A stretch of DNA of 64,000 bases from Rutpela maculata (taxonomy: Eukaryota > Arthropoda > Insecta > Coleoptera > Cerambycidae): assembly GCA_936432065.2 (NCBI GenBank), contig OW386285.2, positions 99,763,869 to 99,827,868 of the forward strand, in the 5' to 3' direction. Both the position numbers and the translations under genes were made by a program. Positions 44,129 through 56,787 of the stretch are shown here, piece by piece. Below the pieces are notes generated by a model. It did no database searches. It was not told the DNA's origin and saw only the letters and a program-made list of their open reading frames with translations. Numbering within the stretch: position 1 is the first letter of the stretch; every line of letters begins with the position of its first letter.

Positions 44129-44575
44129 CTATTGCACCCCATAGTCTCGTTGTGCCATTAGTCCCGTTCCTCCCCAAAAGACGAGCATACGATCTGGGGT
44201 CAAAAATGGTTCCCCGAAGTATGAAAGCTTTCCAACAACCAAAACTGGGCATTCACATAGTACACGCTGAGGAGTTCCCTCATCCTCACCGCACATCCTG
44301 CATTCTGGATCGTCCCTCACCCCCACATTGGTTAGGTGTTTAGTGTGCGATGTCCTGTTAGGATCGTCTACTCCACATCTCAGCTGCTTTCTGCTCAGCT
44401 TTAGCAATTCGTTAGTCTAGGAAGAACATGCGTGAATGTTTCATCACTGGAGCCCTAGTCCAAAATAAGTGGTGTTTCTGAATTTACAGTTCCATTATCA
44501 ATCTTCTTGCGGTATTATATGATATCAAGACTATTTCTACGCCTTCTCTGGTCAGGTTATTTGCTTTTTCATTAC
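44129..44575 (-). pseudogene. LINE RNase H/CCHC 3' scrap
   Basis: On the - strand the end of an RNase H domain (GNEKANNLTREGVEI) near 44555 is followed by LSRKQLR and the Cys/His knuckle CRMCGEDEGTPQRVLCECP at 44129-44407. This combination marks the C-terminus of RNase H-bearing insect LINEs. It differs in sequence from the LINE at 6.8-13.5 kb. Stops and frame changes near 44405-44470 disable it. It abuts repeat Y copy 1. Confidence 0.75.
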
Positions 44576-44579
44576 CTTA

Positions 44580-45010
44580 TTGTATAGAATAGCTATTTGT
44601 GTATTAAGAGCACAAAGTGCCGCTCGCTAGTGTAAGTTGACGCGCGACGCGAAGTGGAATGAGTCAAATGCTTGAGAGCGGCAATGACACTTTGCGCTGG
44701 AATTAGACACATTATTTTATTTACGATCGTTTCAAAATATCAAAATAAAAGCATAATTAAGTTGAATTTTGGCTGGATATGGTGATTCATCACCATATTA
44801 TGAGTATGCCTTGCATATGTGATCAAAATAAACAGACGAACAAAACACAATCGATGGCACTTTATTTCAGTTTTATTAATTTTAAACTTCGTATTCTTCG
44901 TATAAATAAATTAGGTAATTAATTGCTACTCTTACATCAACTCTCATTATATTAACAGTTTTGGAGCATTCTTACGATTAGAAACTCAATGAAAAAAGTT
45001 TCATGAAAAT
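44580..45010 (+). repeat. Repeat Y copy 1
   Basis: Shares AGCTATTTGTGTATTAAGAG, GGCAATGACACTTTGCGCT, TTTACGATCGTTTCAAAATATC, ATATTATGAGTATGCCTTGC and TGATCAAAATAAACAGA with 53700-54112, inverted. No coding content. Confidence 0.75.
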
Positions 45011-45460
45011 CCATTCACTATAGAGGAAAACATTGCACTCGACTAATGGTAGTGCCCATATGAGCAGAGGTTGGAGCCATGGAGGCAACTCTATCTCATC
45101 AGGTTATCTTTACGTCTGTCGGTTTGTGTGCAGAGACAATTTAAGCTTCTTCGGGTTGTCCATATGTCCATTTCTCCATTGGCCCATTTCACTGTTGTTT
45201 TACAATGGCATCATTTAATGAATTTTATTTAGTAGTTGTTACTTCTTGTGGATAATGTATTAATTAACATTAGGCAATGTTGAAAATTTCAGATGAATCC
45301 GATATGTGGTTCTCGAAATATATGACTTCTAAAGAGGGAATTGGAAGCACGGTGCGAGCAATACCGTGACGTCAGAGAATAGGAAACGAAACGGCCGTGC
45401 AACATATCAAAGCACGTGCATTCCGCTTGAGAATGTCGAGTCTTTCTCTGTGCGACTAGC
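45011..45460. other. No gene recognised
   Basis: Two GACGTCA sites (45369 and 45475 area) flank a GC-richer stretch; no gene. Confidence 0.3.
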
Positions 45461-45620
45461 TTGTTCCTATCAAGTGACGTCACGGTTGAGATTCGACAAG
45501 TCGGGTGCGGTCCATGTTTATAATTTTTTTTAGACGATTTAGTTTTTTGCACAGGGTCTTAAAATTTTAAGATCTTTCCGATAATCAAATAAAAAAAAAG
45601 TGCTAAATGAGCCCATTACA
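45461..45620 (+). repeat. Repeat X, possible diverged third copy
   Basis: GTGACGTCAC and the edge GTGCTAAATGAGCCCATTAC are present, but the middle is diverged from 37641-37895. Confidence 0.45.
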
Positions 45621-46460
45621 ATACCAATTACAATACTCCTCTTTAGTACACAAGGGAAGTAAAAATGGTTCAAAACTAAAACATAAAAATCGTTAATATC
45701 ATTATACTGGTTTAATAAAGGCAAATGTGTTAAACAGAAAATAAATAATAAATAAAAAATAATAAAGTAACATATTAAAAAATTACCATTGAAATGGACA
45801 ATTTCAATGTTCCCGGTTCCTCATCATCTTCATCATTTATTTATTAAATGTTAACCACTTTATAAGTCACTTTCTTTACTTGAATCAAATAGGAAAACTT
45901 AAACGGTATTTCAATGTCTTTTATAAATTAAGGATACATCAGTTTTGTTTTATTCAAAAAGGACATAGTGCAGGTCTTTGGTTGAAATCGGATTACTAAT
46001 AACCAAGGCTGTGGAGATTTATCTCTGCGCCAGAGATGGCTCTCTAATATTATACTGCAAACATCTACTGAAACATTCAGAAAAACGACAAAATAGTGAA
46101 ATGTCCATCATTTGGTGATAAATTTTATCTAAAAACGGTAATGACTTACATAAACATGTAATGCATATCTAGCAAATAAAAAAACAATTTCGAATCAAAC
46201 ACACACCTTCCTGTTCTGTTTAATATGTGTGGCGTGTTTAATATGTTTATTTTCATAATATGCAATTAAATATAAAAACACAATAAGCTGCTGGCAACAT
46301 AAAACATTTTTTTTTTCAGTAAAATAAACAATTTTTATATAATATTAAATCATACATAACAAACAAAGTTAAGGATTAATGGCATAAAACTGCCATGTAC
46401 CGCGTGCATCACAAATGTGCACAGGGTGATAAACTGGATTTTATTTCATTTTAAAATGTT
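45621..46460. other. No gene recognised
   Basis: Very AT-rich, no feature seen. Confidence 0.3.
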
Positions 46461-47154
46461 AAAACTGCCGCCCAAGGAATCACTACTTCCACATCCTGAT
46501 GTTCTATCAAGTCTCTCACAATTAAAAAAATTTAATATTATATTTGCGCTCTACTATGTGGAAATAATTGTTTTTAGAACCTTAATAATATGTTATTTGG
46601 AATCGCCTACCCCAAAAACCCATAAAACGATATGCCACATCGGTAGAGAGAGTGGGAGTTGTGGAAGGAGTGATAGTGGATGAAGTGAAAAAATTTTTTG
46701 AAGCCTTTGATTCTTGTACACACACTAAATCACAATTTTACTTTTTTCACCCTCTTTAACAGTTGTGGTTTAATGCCGAAAATTTGTTTGAGACCTTAGC
46801 TTCTCTTATATATATATACTAAATACCAATTTTACGGACTCTTACTTGCTTGATTTACCTATTACTCCCATTTACCTTAATTTACCGCCCAACCTTTCAA
46901 CGGAATAAGATCAAGATAAAATCTAGTTCCAGATTTCGTTAAAGTACATACGTGTATCAAATTTCAAGTCAACATCTTAAACGGTTCCAGATTAATCGTG
47001 CGCACAAAAAAAGTTAGACAGATAGACCTACAGACAGAATTTTTTTTCGCTCAAACTTGAAATTTCGATGTTTTATGATATTCTAAGCCCATCTCAATAA
47101 AAATTTTCAAAAATTTTTTTGTCGTTACTATACTTCCACTGAACGTGGAAGTAA
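46461..47154 (+). mobile_element. Repeat R copy 5 (oldest looking)
   Basis: Starts AAAACTGCCGCCCAAGGAAT and ends ACTTCCACTGAACGTGGAAG then TAA. It has more substitutions than the other copies, and lacks most of the G-rich tract and the microsatellite. Confidence 0.8.
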
Positions 47155-48829
47155 TGCATAACTTACTTTTATCGGAAATCTACTACATTTGTGAAACATA
47201 CTAAGACGTAGTTGATTCTTCTACAGAATGCATTCGACCCTGACCGAGTGTCAACATTAGATTTCAGTGTACATTTATATGTTTTTTACTAATGCGGTTT
47301 CATTATCTCCTTTAATTAGGCGACGCCCCTAAAATTGTGAAACATTGCTTTGACAAAACCTTTTTACTATTCTGGACATTTACGACAACATTTAATAAAG
47401 AGAAAGGGTAGACTATGCGAGATGGCAGTTACGCAGTTTCGTAATTGCCCAGTACCCAGTACAAATCTGGCCATAAGTGTGTATGTATCTGTATCTAAGA
47501 ACCTAGCGTGAAATTATACAGAGTAGACGGTATACAAAAATGTCTCGTGCTTTTGTGTGAAATATAAATAGTATACTTTTAAATTCGTTATAGGCCGTGA
47601 AAAACTACATATGTGTGTGTTACTTTATGGTAGTGAAAAATACGTGGGTGTGTGTGTATGTGTGTTAGTTTAATGTTACATCCCCAATACCTCCTCTTCG
47701 AGTGAGTGTTTATAATAAACTGACCATATTAACTTTGTATATTACGGAATTCTCTAAAGAAAGTACAAGGTAAGATATATTGAGCCATACTTGCATACAA
47801 ATCTCCGCGCTGACCTAGGGCCAACCCTGATTTTGACGTCACAGAGGTAAATCTCCAGAGCGTTGCTAATGACTGAGATATGGAAGGAGAGCCATTACAA
47901 GTGAGATACTACTATAAGATATATATTACAAAAAAAATCGAAATACATCTGAATAACTTTTAATTGTTGCTATAATTAACGTTATTAGTAGCACTGAAAT
48001 TGGTCATGAAATAAAAATCAAAATGTAAATGTCAAGTTCGGTAGTCGCTGACGGAAAAATATGTGATTGGAAGAGCTTTAAATATTTTCAGTTTCCCCAA
48101 AAGATCATCATATGTCAAACGCACTCGTTTTCGTAAAGAAATAGAAAAGCAGGACAATCTTATAATTCAACGTTACCGAATGTATTCTTGCGATTGCGAG
48201 GTTTATTCTTATAGAAAATATTGAGTACATCATTGTATTCATGCGTTCAAATACTAGAATCAGTCATTCGTTTAAATAAAAATTAGAAATATAGAAATTA
48301 TTAAATAGCAAAATTCATTGGGTGAATCGAATTATAATTAATGATGTTATTTACAACCATATTGGTTGAAATTTTGCATATGGTGGATATTTTATTAAAT
48401 TATGCACTCAACATGGTTTGAAATTGAATTAAATTTAATTTCATTCAAATTCAAATTAAATTTTCTCGTGTCAGAATCTGTTAAATGTTTCATCATCGTT
48501 AAAATTTCCAATTAATTTAGAATCTAATCATTTCGACAACAAAATGGTATATCCTTTAGGTTTCTTTTAGTCATATTTTTCTTTTAGTCATATCTGAGCA
48601 GAAGTTTCCACAAAGAACAGGAGTTTATGAGTATTTCAATTATTATCGTATCGTATAACAGTTCTCCCAATTACTTTAAAATCAGCTTTATTAATTTAAA
48701 ATGTTAAACTGCGAAATCGACCTATCCAACGATTAGGATAAACCACATGTAAATGGGCGCGAACAATTACTCTGAGGGTCGGTTTATCAATGCAGGATTA
48801 GGTTAGTTTTCCCCTGGGCTAAACGCTAA
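47155..48829. other. No gene recognised
   Basis: Contains only TG-rich short repeats near 47610-47670. Confidence 0.3.
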
Positions 48830-49449
48830 AGCCCGCTCCACACATTGGCCATATGATATGGCAAGCGTCATTTGACCAACGTGTGGATGGAGAAGTTGGC
48901 GGTTGTGAGGGCGCTGGCGGACGTTAGCGCTTGCATTGGCAACTTGCCGTTGGGTTGTTGGTTTTTTGTCCCGCTTCAAAGGAACTGGCGCATGTTCTCA
49001 AGTGCCAAGCTCTGACTCCACATATTGGCCACACCATGTACTATCATCAACGCACCGAGACGGTTTCTATCAATTAAAAAATTTTTATTTACAAAAATGT
49101 TATAACCTTTCCTACTAGTTTGTAAAACTTTCCGGAAATAAAGCATATTATTATTCATTTACTGATTTCGGTTCCTGTGAATAGTTGTCATCCACCTCCT
49201 TCTTTTTCTGACTTGCTAAGTTTTCTGCATAATTGTATGCAGCAGTCGTTACACAGAAGGCACCGACTGCTAATTGCAGGTCATCAGGCACATGGCACAT
49301 ATATTTTGACGTTGGGTCAGTAACTTGTGACAGGACGGTGTAACAAGTGTGTGGCCAATATGTGGATGCCCACTTGTGATGTGTGAAGGAACAGCCAATG
49401 TTGGAACAAACATTGGCCTGGCCATGTGAGGCAATGTGTGGAGCCGGCT
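48830..49449. mobile_element. PIF/Harbinger-type MITE (TAA duplication)
   Basis: 620 bp with ends AGCCCGCTCCACACATTGGC and the complement of it (GCAATGTGTGGAGCCGGCT), flanked on both sides by TAA (48827-48829 and 49450-49452). A TWA duplication is the PIF/Harbinger mark. The body is GC-richer than the surroundings, with repeated ACACATTGGCC-type motifs inside. No transposase frame. Confidence 0.7.
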
Positions 49450-49784
49450 TAACTCCAGGCTAAAGTGTTTATCAAGTTGGTTTAAAAGTAAGCCTGGGCT
49501 AAATTCAGAGGTAACTTAGCCCGAGCTTCAAGGTGGGGGTTATCTCTGTTAGCCCGAAGTTAACCTAAAAATTTTATGGTTGGTGTTGACAGTTGGGTGA
49601 AACGTCAAAGGTGTTTTTTGGTTAAACTTTTGAAAATGGAAGCTTTCGACGAAATAGGCGATGATGAAACAGATATTTTGGAATTTTTGGAACAAGAAAT
49701 ACATACTTAGTTTTCTAATGTGGCTAAAAAGCAAATATTAAAATCTATTTTATTGGATTGTAGAAATCGTTCAACTTCTTTCTT
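49450..49784. other. No gene recognised
   Basis: A short frame from the ATG at 49636 (MEAFDEIGDDETDILEFLEQ, stop soon after) looks protein-like and acidic but matches no family I can name. Confidence 0.25.
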
Positions 49785-49930
49785 TCTGCAAGATGGGGGT
49801 TTTCGTCCGCCGATACATGATTATTATGGAAATTTTGAGTAGCATTCCTAGAAAAATTTGTTTCGTCTGTGAACATAATTTGTGACTCAAACTGCGGATT
49901 TAGTGTAACATTCTGGCTTTTGTTGCATTA
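49785..49930 (-). pseudogene. DDE transposase catalytic scrap (DUF4817 family)
   Basis: On the - strand FTDETNFSRNATQNFHNNHV followed by SADENPH is the first catalytic block of the same transposase family as the relic at 1095-2012, which lacks exactly this part. Only about 40 codons are readable. Confidence 0.65.
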
Positions 49931-50784
49931 CCATCTTCGAGACCTTATACGTAATGCATTGTCACTGTTTTTGCATTCGTATAATTCACCATCTTTACTG
50001 AGATTCAAATGAAAACAGCGAAAAAACAAAACAAATTCAATGAAACAATAAAAATAGAAGAAATAATACGACGAAATGGTTTTGAACACCAACAACTTAC
50101 TTTATGTCAACAAATATTGTTTTGAAAATGATGTTTGTAAAAACGTCATTTATTCCAGGATAACTGAATTTACGTGTTCAAAAATTATGATTAGTCAATA
50201 CTGCTCAATGAAGCAATTTGAATTTCATTGTTTTAATGAGAAAAATGCAAGAGGCCGTTTTCATGTAGAATTGACCAGGCTGATCAGAGAAAATATCCAC
50301 ATGGAAAAATGTCAGTGGCGTACCACTTTTTTGGTAAAAAAATAGGACATGTTTGCACGGATGCCACTGGTGGAGCGATAAAATAATTTGTCTAGCTAAA
50401 ATATGTCGTTTTATATCCTATTAAACAAATATCAAAATTGAAAATAATATCTGAACTACTTTCTGAGATATTAAAAAATAACGATTGAAAAAAAAAAAGA
50501 AATTAAAAAAATTTAAGCCGTTGCGGACAATGTTTATATGAACTTTTCTTCATAAAATGACCAGAAATTACACCGTGAAATATTAGCACGTCATTAATGG
50601 ACACCCTGTATGTGTAATTATTCATTATGTAGCCTTGTAATAAATGCACATTGTTTCACGTGCAAAGATGAAAAAATATAAAGGAAAAGAGAAGGAAGCG
50701 AATGAAGAACAACATTGTAACAAATCTCCCGCTAATTAGAATGTGACACATATAGTGGTGAAATCGACTAATTCCTTTGCTAAT
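49931..50784. other. No gene recognised
   Basis: ACACCCTGTATG at 50602 is the same closing motif as at 3602 and 24903, so a short repeat probably ends here. Confidence 0.3.
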
Positions 50785-50789
50785 GGCTC

Positions 50790-52136
50790 TATAGCATGAT
50801 AAGCTATTAACTAAATAAATAAATATTACTTGTAAAAATTTTGTATTCATAAAAATATAAAAATCTCATTAACAATTATTTTGTTATTTATAACCATAGT
50901 GATATACCATATATGTAAGTAAGTACGCTACATATACCCACCCCCCCCCCCCCCCCTACAACAAGGAAACCAACTCACCAAAGTATCAATATTAAAAATT
51001 AGATTTAAAAAATAAAAGTCAGATTTGACTCATAAATGACATAAGAAAAATGAAATACTTAATCCATACCAATATGTAATATTCAATTAGAGACAATTAA
51101 TCCATTAAATATTTCACCAATTCATGGAATTAATCCATATAAATTCTATTAAAGAATATTTCACCAATTCATAGAATTAATCCATCTAGATTCTATGAAA
51201 AAATAATTTTTGACAATTAAAATGAAAATGAATGTTCACAATCGGGCGAAAATAGCATCTGGTAAGCATCTTTCATAAATTAAAAATAGAATGTTAAAAT
51301 AGCAAATAATTAATAAATTGATACGTTGATAAGATGGTTTAATAATGCAGGGAGCAATATAGAGTACTTACCCACACATGTACAAGATAAATATAGCATG
51401 ATAAATATAATTGCACAATCTTCGGGATAGAACTTGAGGTTATCTCCGGAAACATAAGTGATTCCATGATGTATCAGCTGCCAGTGGTGTGGATGAAGTG
51501 GGGGATTCCGGACATACTGGTAATTACAAATAATCTTTATACCATTAAATAAAATTCCCCTTGCAAAGCTCTCAGGTTTCATATTTTAAAATTAATTTTC
51601 ATTAGAAGACGATGTTCAAATATCAAATCAGCAGACTTTTGTCAAATGCTCTTATAGCTTTTCTGATCCATTCATATATTTTGCTTTGTGAGTAATAATT
51701 TCTTCTTCGCCTTGCTTCCAGACATTCAAGTGTCACTTTCGTTCAAAATTTCACAACAAAATGTCAAAAGTTGAAATACACGTCGGAATACTAACCGCTT
51801 TCTTCAATTATATTTAAGCTAGTAGGCTGACGATTAATTGAGCTGCCTAATATCACCAGACAAATTAATATGTGTTTCAACTGCGTAATTCTTACATGAT
51901 TTTACGCTTCAACTTTTTCTTTAGCTTCATGCATTTGGATTCTGGATATCACCAGGAGGCATCTAACGCGTATAGAGTCGTTCGGGGTCACCAATATAGC
52001 ATGATAAGCTATTAATTAAATAAATAAATATAACTTGTAAGTTTTGTATTCATAAAAATATAAAAAATCTCATTAACAATTATTTTGTTATTTATAACCA
52101 TAGTGATATTCCATATATGTAAGTAAGTACGCTACA
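50790..52136. mobile_element. TRIM-like element with 143-bp LTRs
   Basis: Direct terminal repeats 50790-50932 and 51995-52136 start TATAGCATGATAAGCTATTA and end GTAAGTAAGTACGCTACA, about 95% alike. A 5-bp duplication, GGCTC, lies at 50785-50789 and 52137-52141. The 1.06-kb interior has a C-tract right after the left repeat (50939-50957), AT-rich direct repeats of ATTTCACCAATTCAT near 51110-51170, and no gag or pol. Size and structure fit a terminal-repeat retrotransposon in miniature. A clear primer-binding site is not seen. Confidence 0.75.
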
Positions 52137-52141
52137 GGCTC

Positions 52142-53334
52142 ATAAAAATTTTCTTATTGATAAGAGTAAAGATATAAAATGTGTTAGGTATTCAAAGAGC
52201 TTAAAAAAACTGTCGTGGGCATATAACTTGTAATAACCCCTGATGGAAATATTACTTTGCTACACGAGAGTCTGCCACTACAATTCGATTATATTATCTA
52301 AACTTAATCGACGTCATGAGAATAAGTGCCACAAAACTTTGATTTTGAAAAAAAACAATAAATATTATGACTAAAATTGTGAACGTTCAAGTCATGCAGT
52401 TGAAGCGCTAATGTAGGTAGACTTGAGCAGGATGCTGAATTTTATTGAAAATGTAGCGTTCCAGGAAATAAACTCAGATATAATAAGGAAACGCCATGTA
52501 GTGTGAGCACCAAAGGGAATAAAATAAGAAACCGTGTGCTCGTGGATGAGGCAAGTTGGAAATTTCTATCAATTTTATTATATTATGATTATACTATATG
52601 AGAACGAATGTTTCATTTCTGAAACAATGCAGACGTGATTTATGACGCAATCAAAAAGGAGGTCGCATACGAGCGCGCTTCATTGTCTTTACTGTTTTCA
52701 CAGTTAAAAGGAATTGAGGAATTAAGGGAGATATCTCAGGGCAAAGGTCCTGCGATTGTTAATACTTCCCCTTCTGAGTAAGAACAGATTTTAAACACGC
52801 ATGGAGTAAGTCAAAATAAAAATGCAGAGGAATTTAATACTACAGGTGAAATAATTGGTAGATTTCGTTTTTTGAAAGTTTTTCTACGCTTAAAATTCGA
52901 TTGTAAAATTTTATATTTAATTAAAACCTATAAAATACGTTACTCCTTCAAATATTCCCAACCAGTAGTGAAGGGATTACTGAAATGAAACGTTTTAATC
53001 AGAACGTTCCTTTTACTGATATATTAACGTATAATACACGTTCATAATATGAGAATTTTTAACAACCCGCTAAATGTAACGCTTGCGAAACGAAAACATT
53101 TAACGTTTCTTATTACATGTATCTAATATAGCAATTGAAATGTTTTAGTTAAACGAAAGAAACGCTTTTATACAATGTTAAAATAACTGATGTTTTCAAT
53201 TTATTAAAATGCACTGACATTATAAATCTACAGGTGAAATAAATGGTAGATGATGACGTGTTTCAACGTTTTTCAACGCGTCTATATTAATACATAAAAT
53301 TTGTTTGCAATTTTAGACGAGTTTATCCATTACC
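52142..53334. other. No gene recognised
   Basis: CTACAGGTGAAATAA...GGTAGAT occurs twice (52842 and 53231), so there is a small diverged duplication; nothing else. Confidence 0.3.
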
Positions 53335-53525
53335 AGGTAGTTTGTTGTAGAAATTATTTCTAGATGGCGCCACATACAAACCACTGACAATAATCAGTTA
53401 CGCTTTATCTTTATATATAGAAAATGAATAATATAGATTGCAATGTTCAAACTGATTCAGGAAACATCGATTTATTTAGATGGATCTTATAACGATCAGG
53501 TTAAAGATCATTATTCTGCGGCTGA
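53335..53525 (-). repeat. Fragment related to element M
   Basis: Inverted match to the inside of M (16285-16445): AGAAATTATTTCTAGATGGC, CACATACAAACCACTGACAA, GATTGCAATGTTCAAACTGA and GATGGATCTTATAACGATC. No terminal repeats here. Confidence 0.7.
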
Positions 53526-53699
53526 GCCGATATAGCATAAAAGTTTTTTTCTACGATCGACATATTAGGCAAAGTAAGCGGAAAGTTTGACGAACAGCTG
53601 TGAATAATGTCACTTTGCCGCCCATCTCCCATGGCAACGTGCAGCAAAGTACTTTGATGCACGCTCGAGTGCACCTGTCCTTATACAAGTTTAGTCGGA

Positions 53700-54112
53700 A
53701 CATGGACAATGTATTTTTCTGAAATAATAATGCCCCGATACTGTTTTTAATATAATGAGGGTTGATGTAAGAGTAACAATTATGTACCTAATTTATTTAT
53801 ACAGAGAATATGGGCTTTATAATAATTAATAAAACTTAAATACATCGTCAGTGATTGTGTTTTATTCATCTGTTTATTTTGATCACATATGCGAGGCATA
53901 CTCATAATATGTTCATCAAACGCCATTTTCAGCCAAAATTTAACTTAATTATTCCTTTTATTTTGATATTTTCAAACGATCGTAGATAAAATTATGTGTG
54001 TAATTCGAGCGCAAAGTGTCATTGCCATTGTCAAGTGTTTGACGCGCTGCGCTTCGCGTCCCCTTACACTATCGTGTTCTCTTAATACACAAATAGCTAT
54101 TGTGCTATCTGT
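53700..54112 (-). repeat. Repeat Y copy 2
   Basis: Inverted copy of 44580-45010 with the same order of motifs. Identity is visibly high (about 80%). Confidence 0.75.
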
Positions 54113-55899
54113 TTAATAGGTTAACCTATTATTATTGTCCATTCATGTAAACCTTATATAAAACATTTATTTTTTTCTTTTTAATGTTGTTCAATTGACG
54201 TACATAGTTAGTGAATATTTAACGTTATTTAAACCTTTAATAAAACGTATATATTCTACGTTTACTTTCGTTGGAAATTATCGAATATTTATCGTTTCCT
54301 TAATAGTTCTGTACAATGTTATTTAATCGTTGTCTTGAATGTTAAAGATGATTTCTCCAAGAAGAAATAAGATGTCCGAAAAATGTAAAACGCATTTTGA
54401 TGGGCAAGAGCAGTACTTTCATATGCCGCATCGAGTTTTAGGCGAAAAATTAATTCGCGGTGTAACATAATCCCGAATATAGCGAAAAACCGTGTTTTTT
54501 GCATTTTTAGGTTAGGGTATCTCGGAAACCTAATGTGATGGAACAATTCGGATTCGAATTCAGCGCACCAAAAACCTTTGGGGAAGTATGCTCTGGTCTC
54601 AGGGTCTGGAGTTTCGTCCAATTTTGTCGGCCTGTGTAATTTTCATTTTGTTGTAATTTACACTTAAATCATAATCAGTGCTTATTGTCTGGGGCCTCTC
54701 CAGCAGGTATATGAGCTCATCCTCGCTTGCTGCTATCATCTGCTTTCAAGTTAGAAAACTGTTTTCCGACTATAGCTACTCTACTCTGCCAGTCCCCAGC
54801 ATACATCGCATCACAGAATATAGCCCCACCTGACGCCTTTACCAACTTTACATTTGTTTTTTTCTAAAATGAAAACTTAGTTATTAAATTTTACAAATCG
54901 GTTTGGAACAATAAATGTACTGTTAATCATATGCTCACAGGTATTTATAAAGGGTAAGAATTGTTGATAAAACGCTATCTGCGCATTAAGGTTTTTTTAA
55001 ATCTTACTAACTTGAGACTTCATTCAACTCTTATTTTTCAAGAGGAAGATTAATATTTTCGTGAAACCTATTACATTAATCTCCACATTTTCATTTATCA
55101 TACAATAAATTTCATATTACCTTTCCGCAATGCTTTTAAAATAATTTGTCTGAAGACATCTGGTAGAACTTTGCTCAGTTTACTTCTTTGTCTCTTCTAC
55201 ATTCGCCGCAATTTAATAATTTCAAGAAATTAGGTTCAAGACAAAGAGTACAATTTATACAGATTATCTCTTGTTAATTAATCTAAAAGTTTTGATAACA
55301 ATGAATAAAACAAAAGAGAGTAAATTCCAGGGTTAGCTATATATGCAGATATAGCAAGCTAGCTTTTCATATTTCAGTGGTCTCTTGTAAATGTCTTTGA
55401 AAACTATTTATGGAATAAATTTGGTAGGTAATTTAAAATGCAATTATCTTTTTCCACAACGCTCGGACAAGGACTTTTTGTTGCGCATTCTTGCTAGCAT
55501 CCACTTATTTTTGGCATCATTGAAATTCGAACCTTGACGACATCCGCAATATTTTTAACGCAATAAGTGACTTTTTATAAACTTTTATTTAACTTGTTTT
55601 GTATGTATGTAGTTAGTATGTTTAGTTCAAATCTTGCAAGTTTGAAACCCTTAACGACGTTCAATTGAACTGAAATTTTGCATACACGTGTAGTTCTGTG
55701 ACAATACAATAATATGGTACCAAAAGGTGTATTTTTTAGTTTTAACACTATAATTTCATCGCATAGTGTATTCACTCAGACGTTGTATTATAACAAATGA
55801 CGAAAGATCCGGTATTATTTTAAGTAAGAACGACACAATGAATAAATAATAATTAAGATGTAACTAAAAATTTCAAAATAAAATAAAATGTAAAAAAAA
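54113..55899. other. No gene recognised
   Basis: The ORF at 54319-54621 (-) has no recognisable domain. Otherwise AT-rich. Confidence 0.3.
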
Positions 55900-56162
55900 A
55901 TTATTTAAAAACAAGCTTTTATTATTATTTAGGTATACTAAAACGAAGAAATTAAGTTATGTTAAATTAATTGTCTTAAAACTTGTCGCGTGAATAGAAA
56001 AAAAAAACACTTACTTAGGTACTTATAATCTTTGTCAAACAAAATTAATGCCTGTATGAAATTCTCGCGCATGACAAGCTTTTAAGGCAATTAATTTAAC
56101 ATAATTATTTTTTTTTTCGTTTTAGGACACCTAAATAATAATAAAGCTTGCTTTTAAAAAGT
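55900..56162. mobile_element. Palindromic MITE
   Basis: Terminal arms of about 100 bp: TTTAAAAACAAGCTTTTATT, TTATTTAGGTATACTAAAAC and TTATGTTAAATTAATTGTCT on the left against their complements at 56065-56160. The centre is about 70 bp. A diverged copy lies at 4071-4232. Confidence 0.8.
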
Positions 56163-56275
56163 TTTTTTGTTGCTTATTTTGATGATCTAAATTATTTAAA
56201 AAATTCCTAACAAACAATTGTTTATTGTGTTAACTAGAAACTAAATATAAAACAACATAAGTAATAATGGTTTTT

Positions 56276-56540
56276 TCACTTTCGTTTTATTTCCAATACT
56301 TGTATTAAGAATAAGGAGAAGATGAGGTATATGGGAATAATAAGATAGCAACAATATAGATTTTATGAAAAAACTGTTGTTAAGACAATCCTTGGATCGA
56401 CCTGAACTTGAACTTGGTTGGTACAACCCGCCTTAAGAGTTTTTTCATAAAATCTGTATTGTTTATTTATTCCTATCTTATTATTCCATACACTTGATCT
56501 TCTCCTTGTCCTGAAGACAAAAGACGGAAATAAAATGAAG
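56276..56540. mobile_element. Second palindromic element
   Basis: TAGATTTTATGAAAAAACTG faces GAGTTTTTTCATAAAATCTG, GGGAATAATAAGATAG faces CTATCTTATTATTCC, and TTTCGTTTTATTTCC faces GGAAATAAAATGAA. About 265 bp, 114 bp after the previous palindrome. Confidence 0.75.
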
Positions 56541-56787
56541 GACAGGAGTGCGAGTGGTTAGCTGATCTGTTGGGAGCGATGGGTTATGAGTCTTGATTTA
56601 AGTGAAGTTAGAGGGTGAATTCATAACCCTCGTAGAATCTAACCTCACTGGTTTGTCTTATGTAATTAGAGGGCGGTAAACTATATTGAATCAGGGCGCC
56701 ACCCTCGAGAACAAAGATACTAACATATAAATCTTCGAACCCAAGACAGACCTTTGCGGAAAGATCTGAAAGGTGATGTGACTATGA
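56541..56787. promoter_or_regulatory. Possible 5' region of the membrane-protein ORF
   Basis: Contains a hairpin, GTTAGAGGGTGAATT...AACCCTC..AGAATCTAAC, at about 56608-56645 and GGGCGCCACCCTCGAG at 56695, which superficially resembles a retroviral primer-binding region. GAATAG at 56786-56791 could be a splice acceptor. No promoter can be proven. Confidence 0.25.

Noticed and set aside
54319..54621. 100-codon ORF on the - strand
   Set aside because: No recognisable motif and no supporting context.
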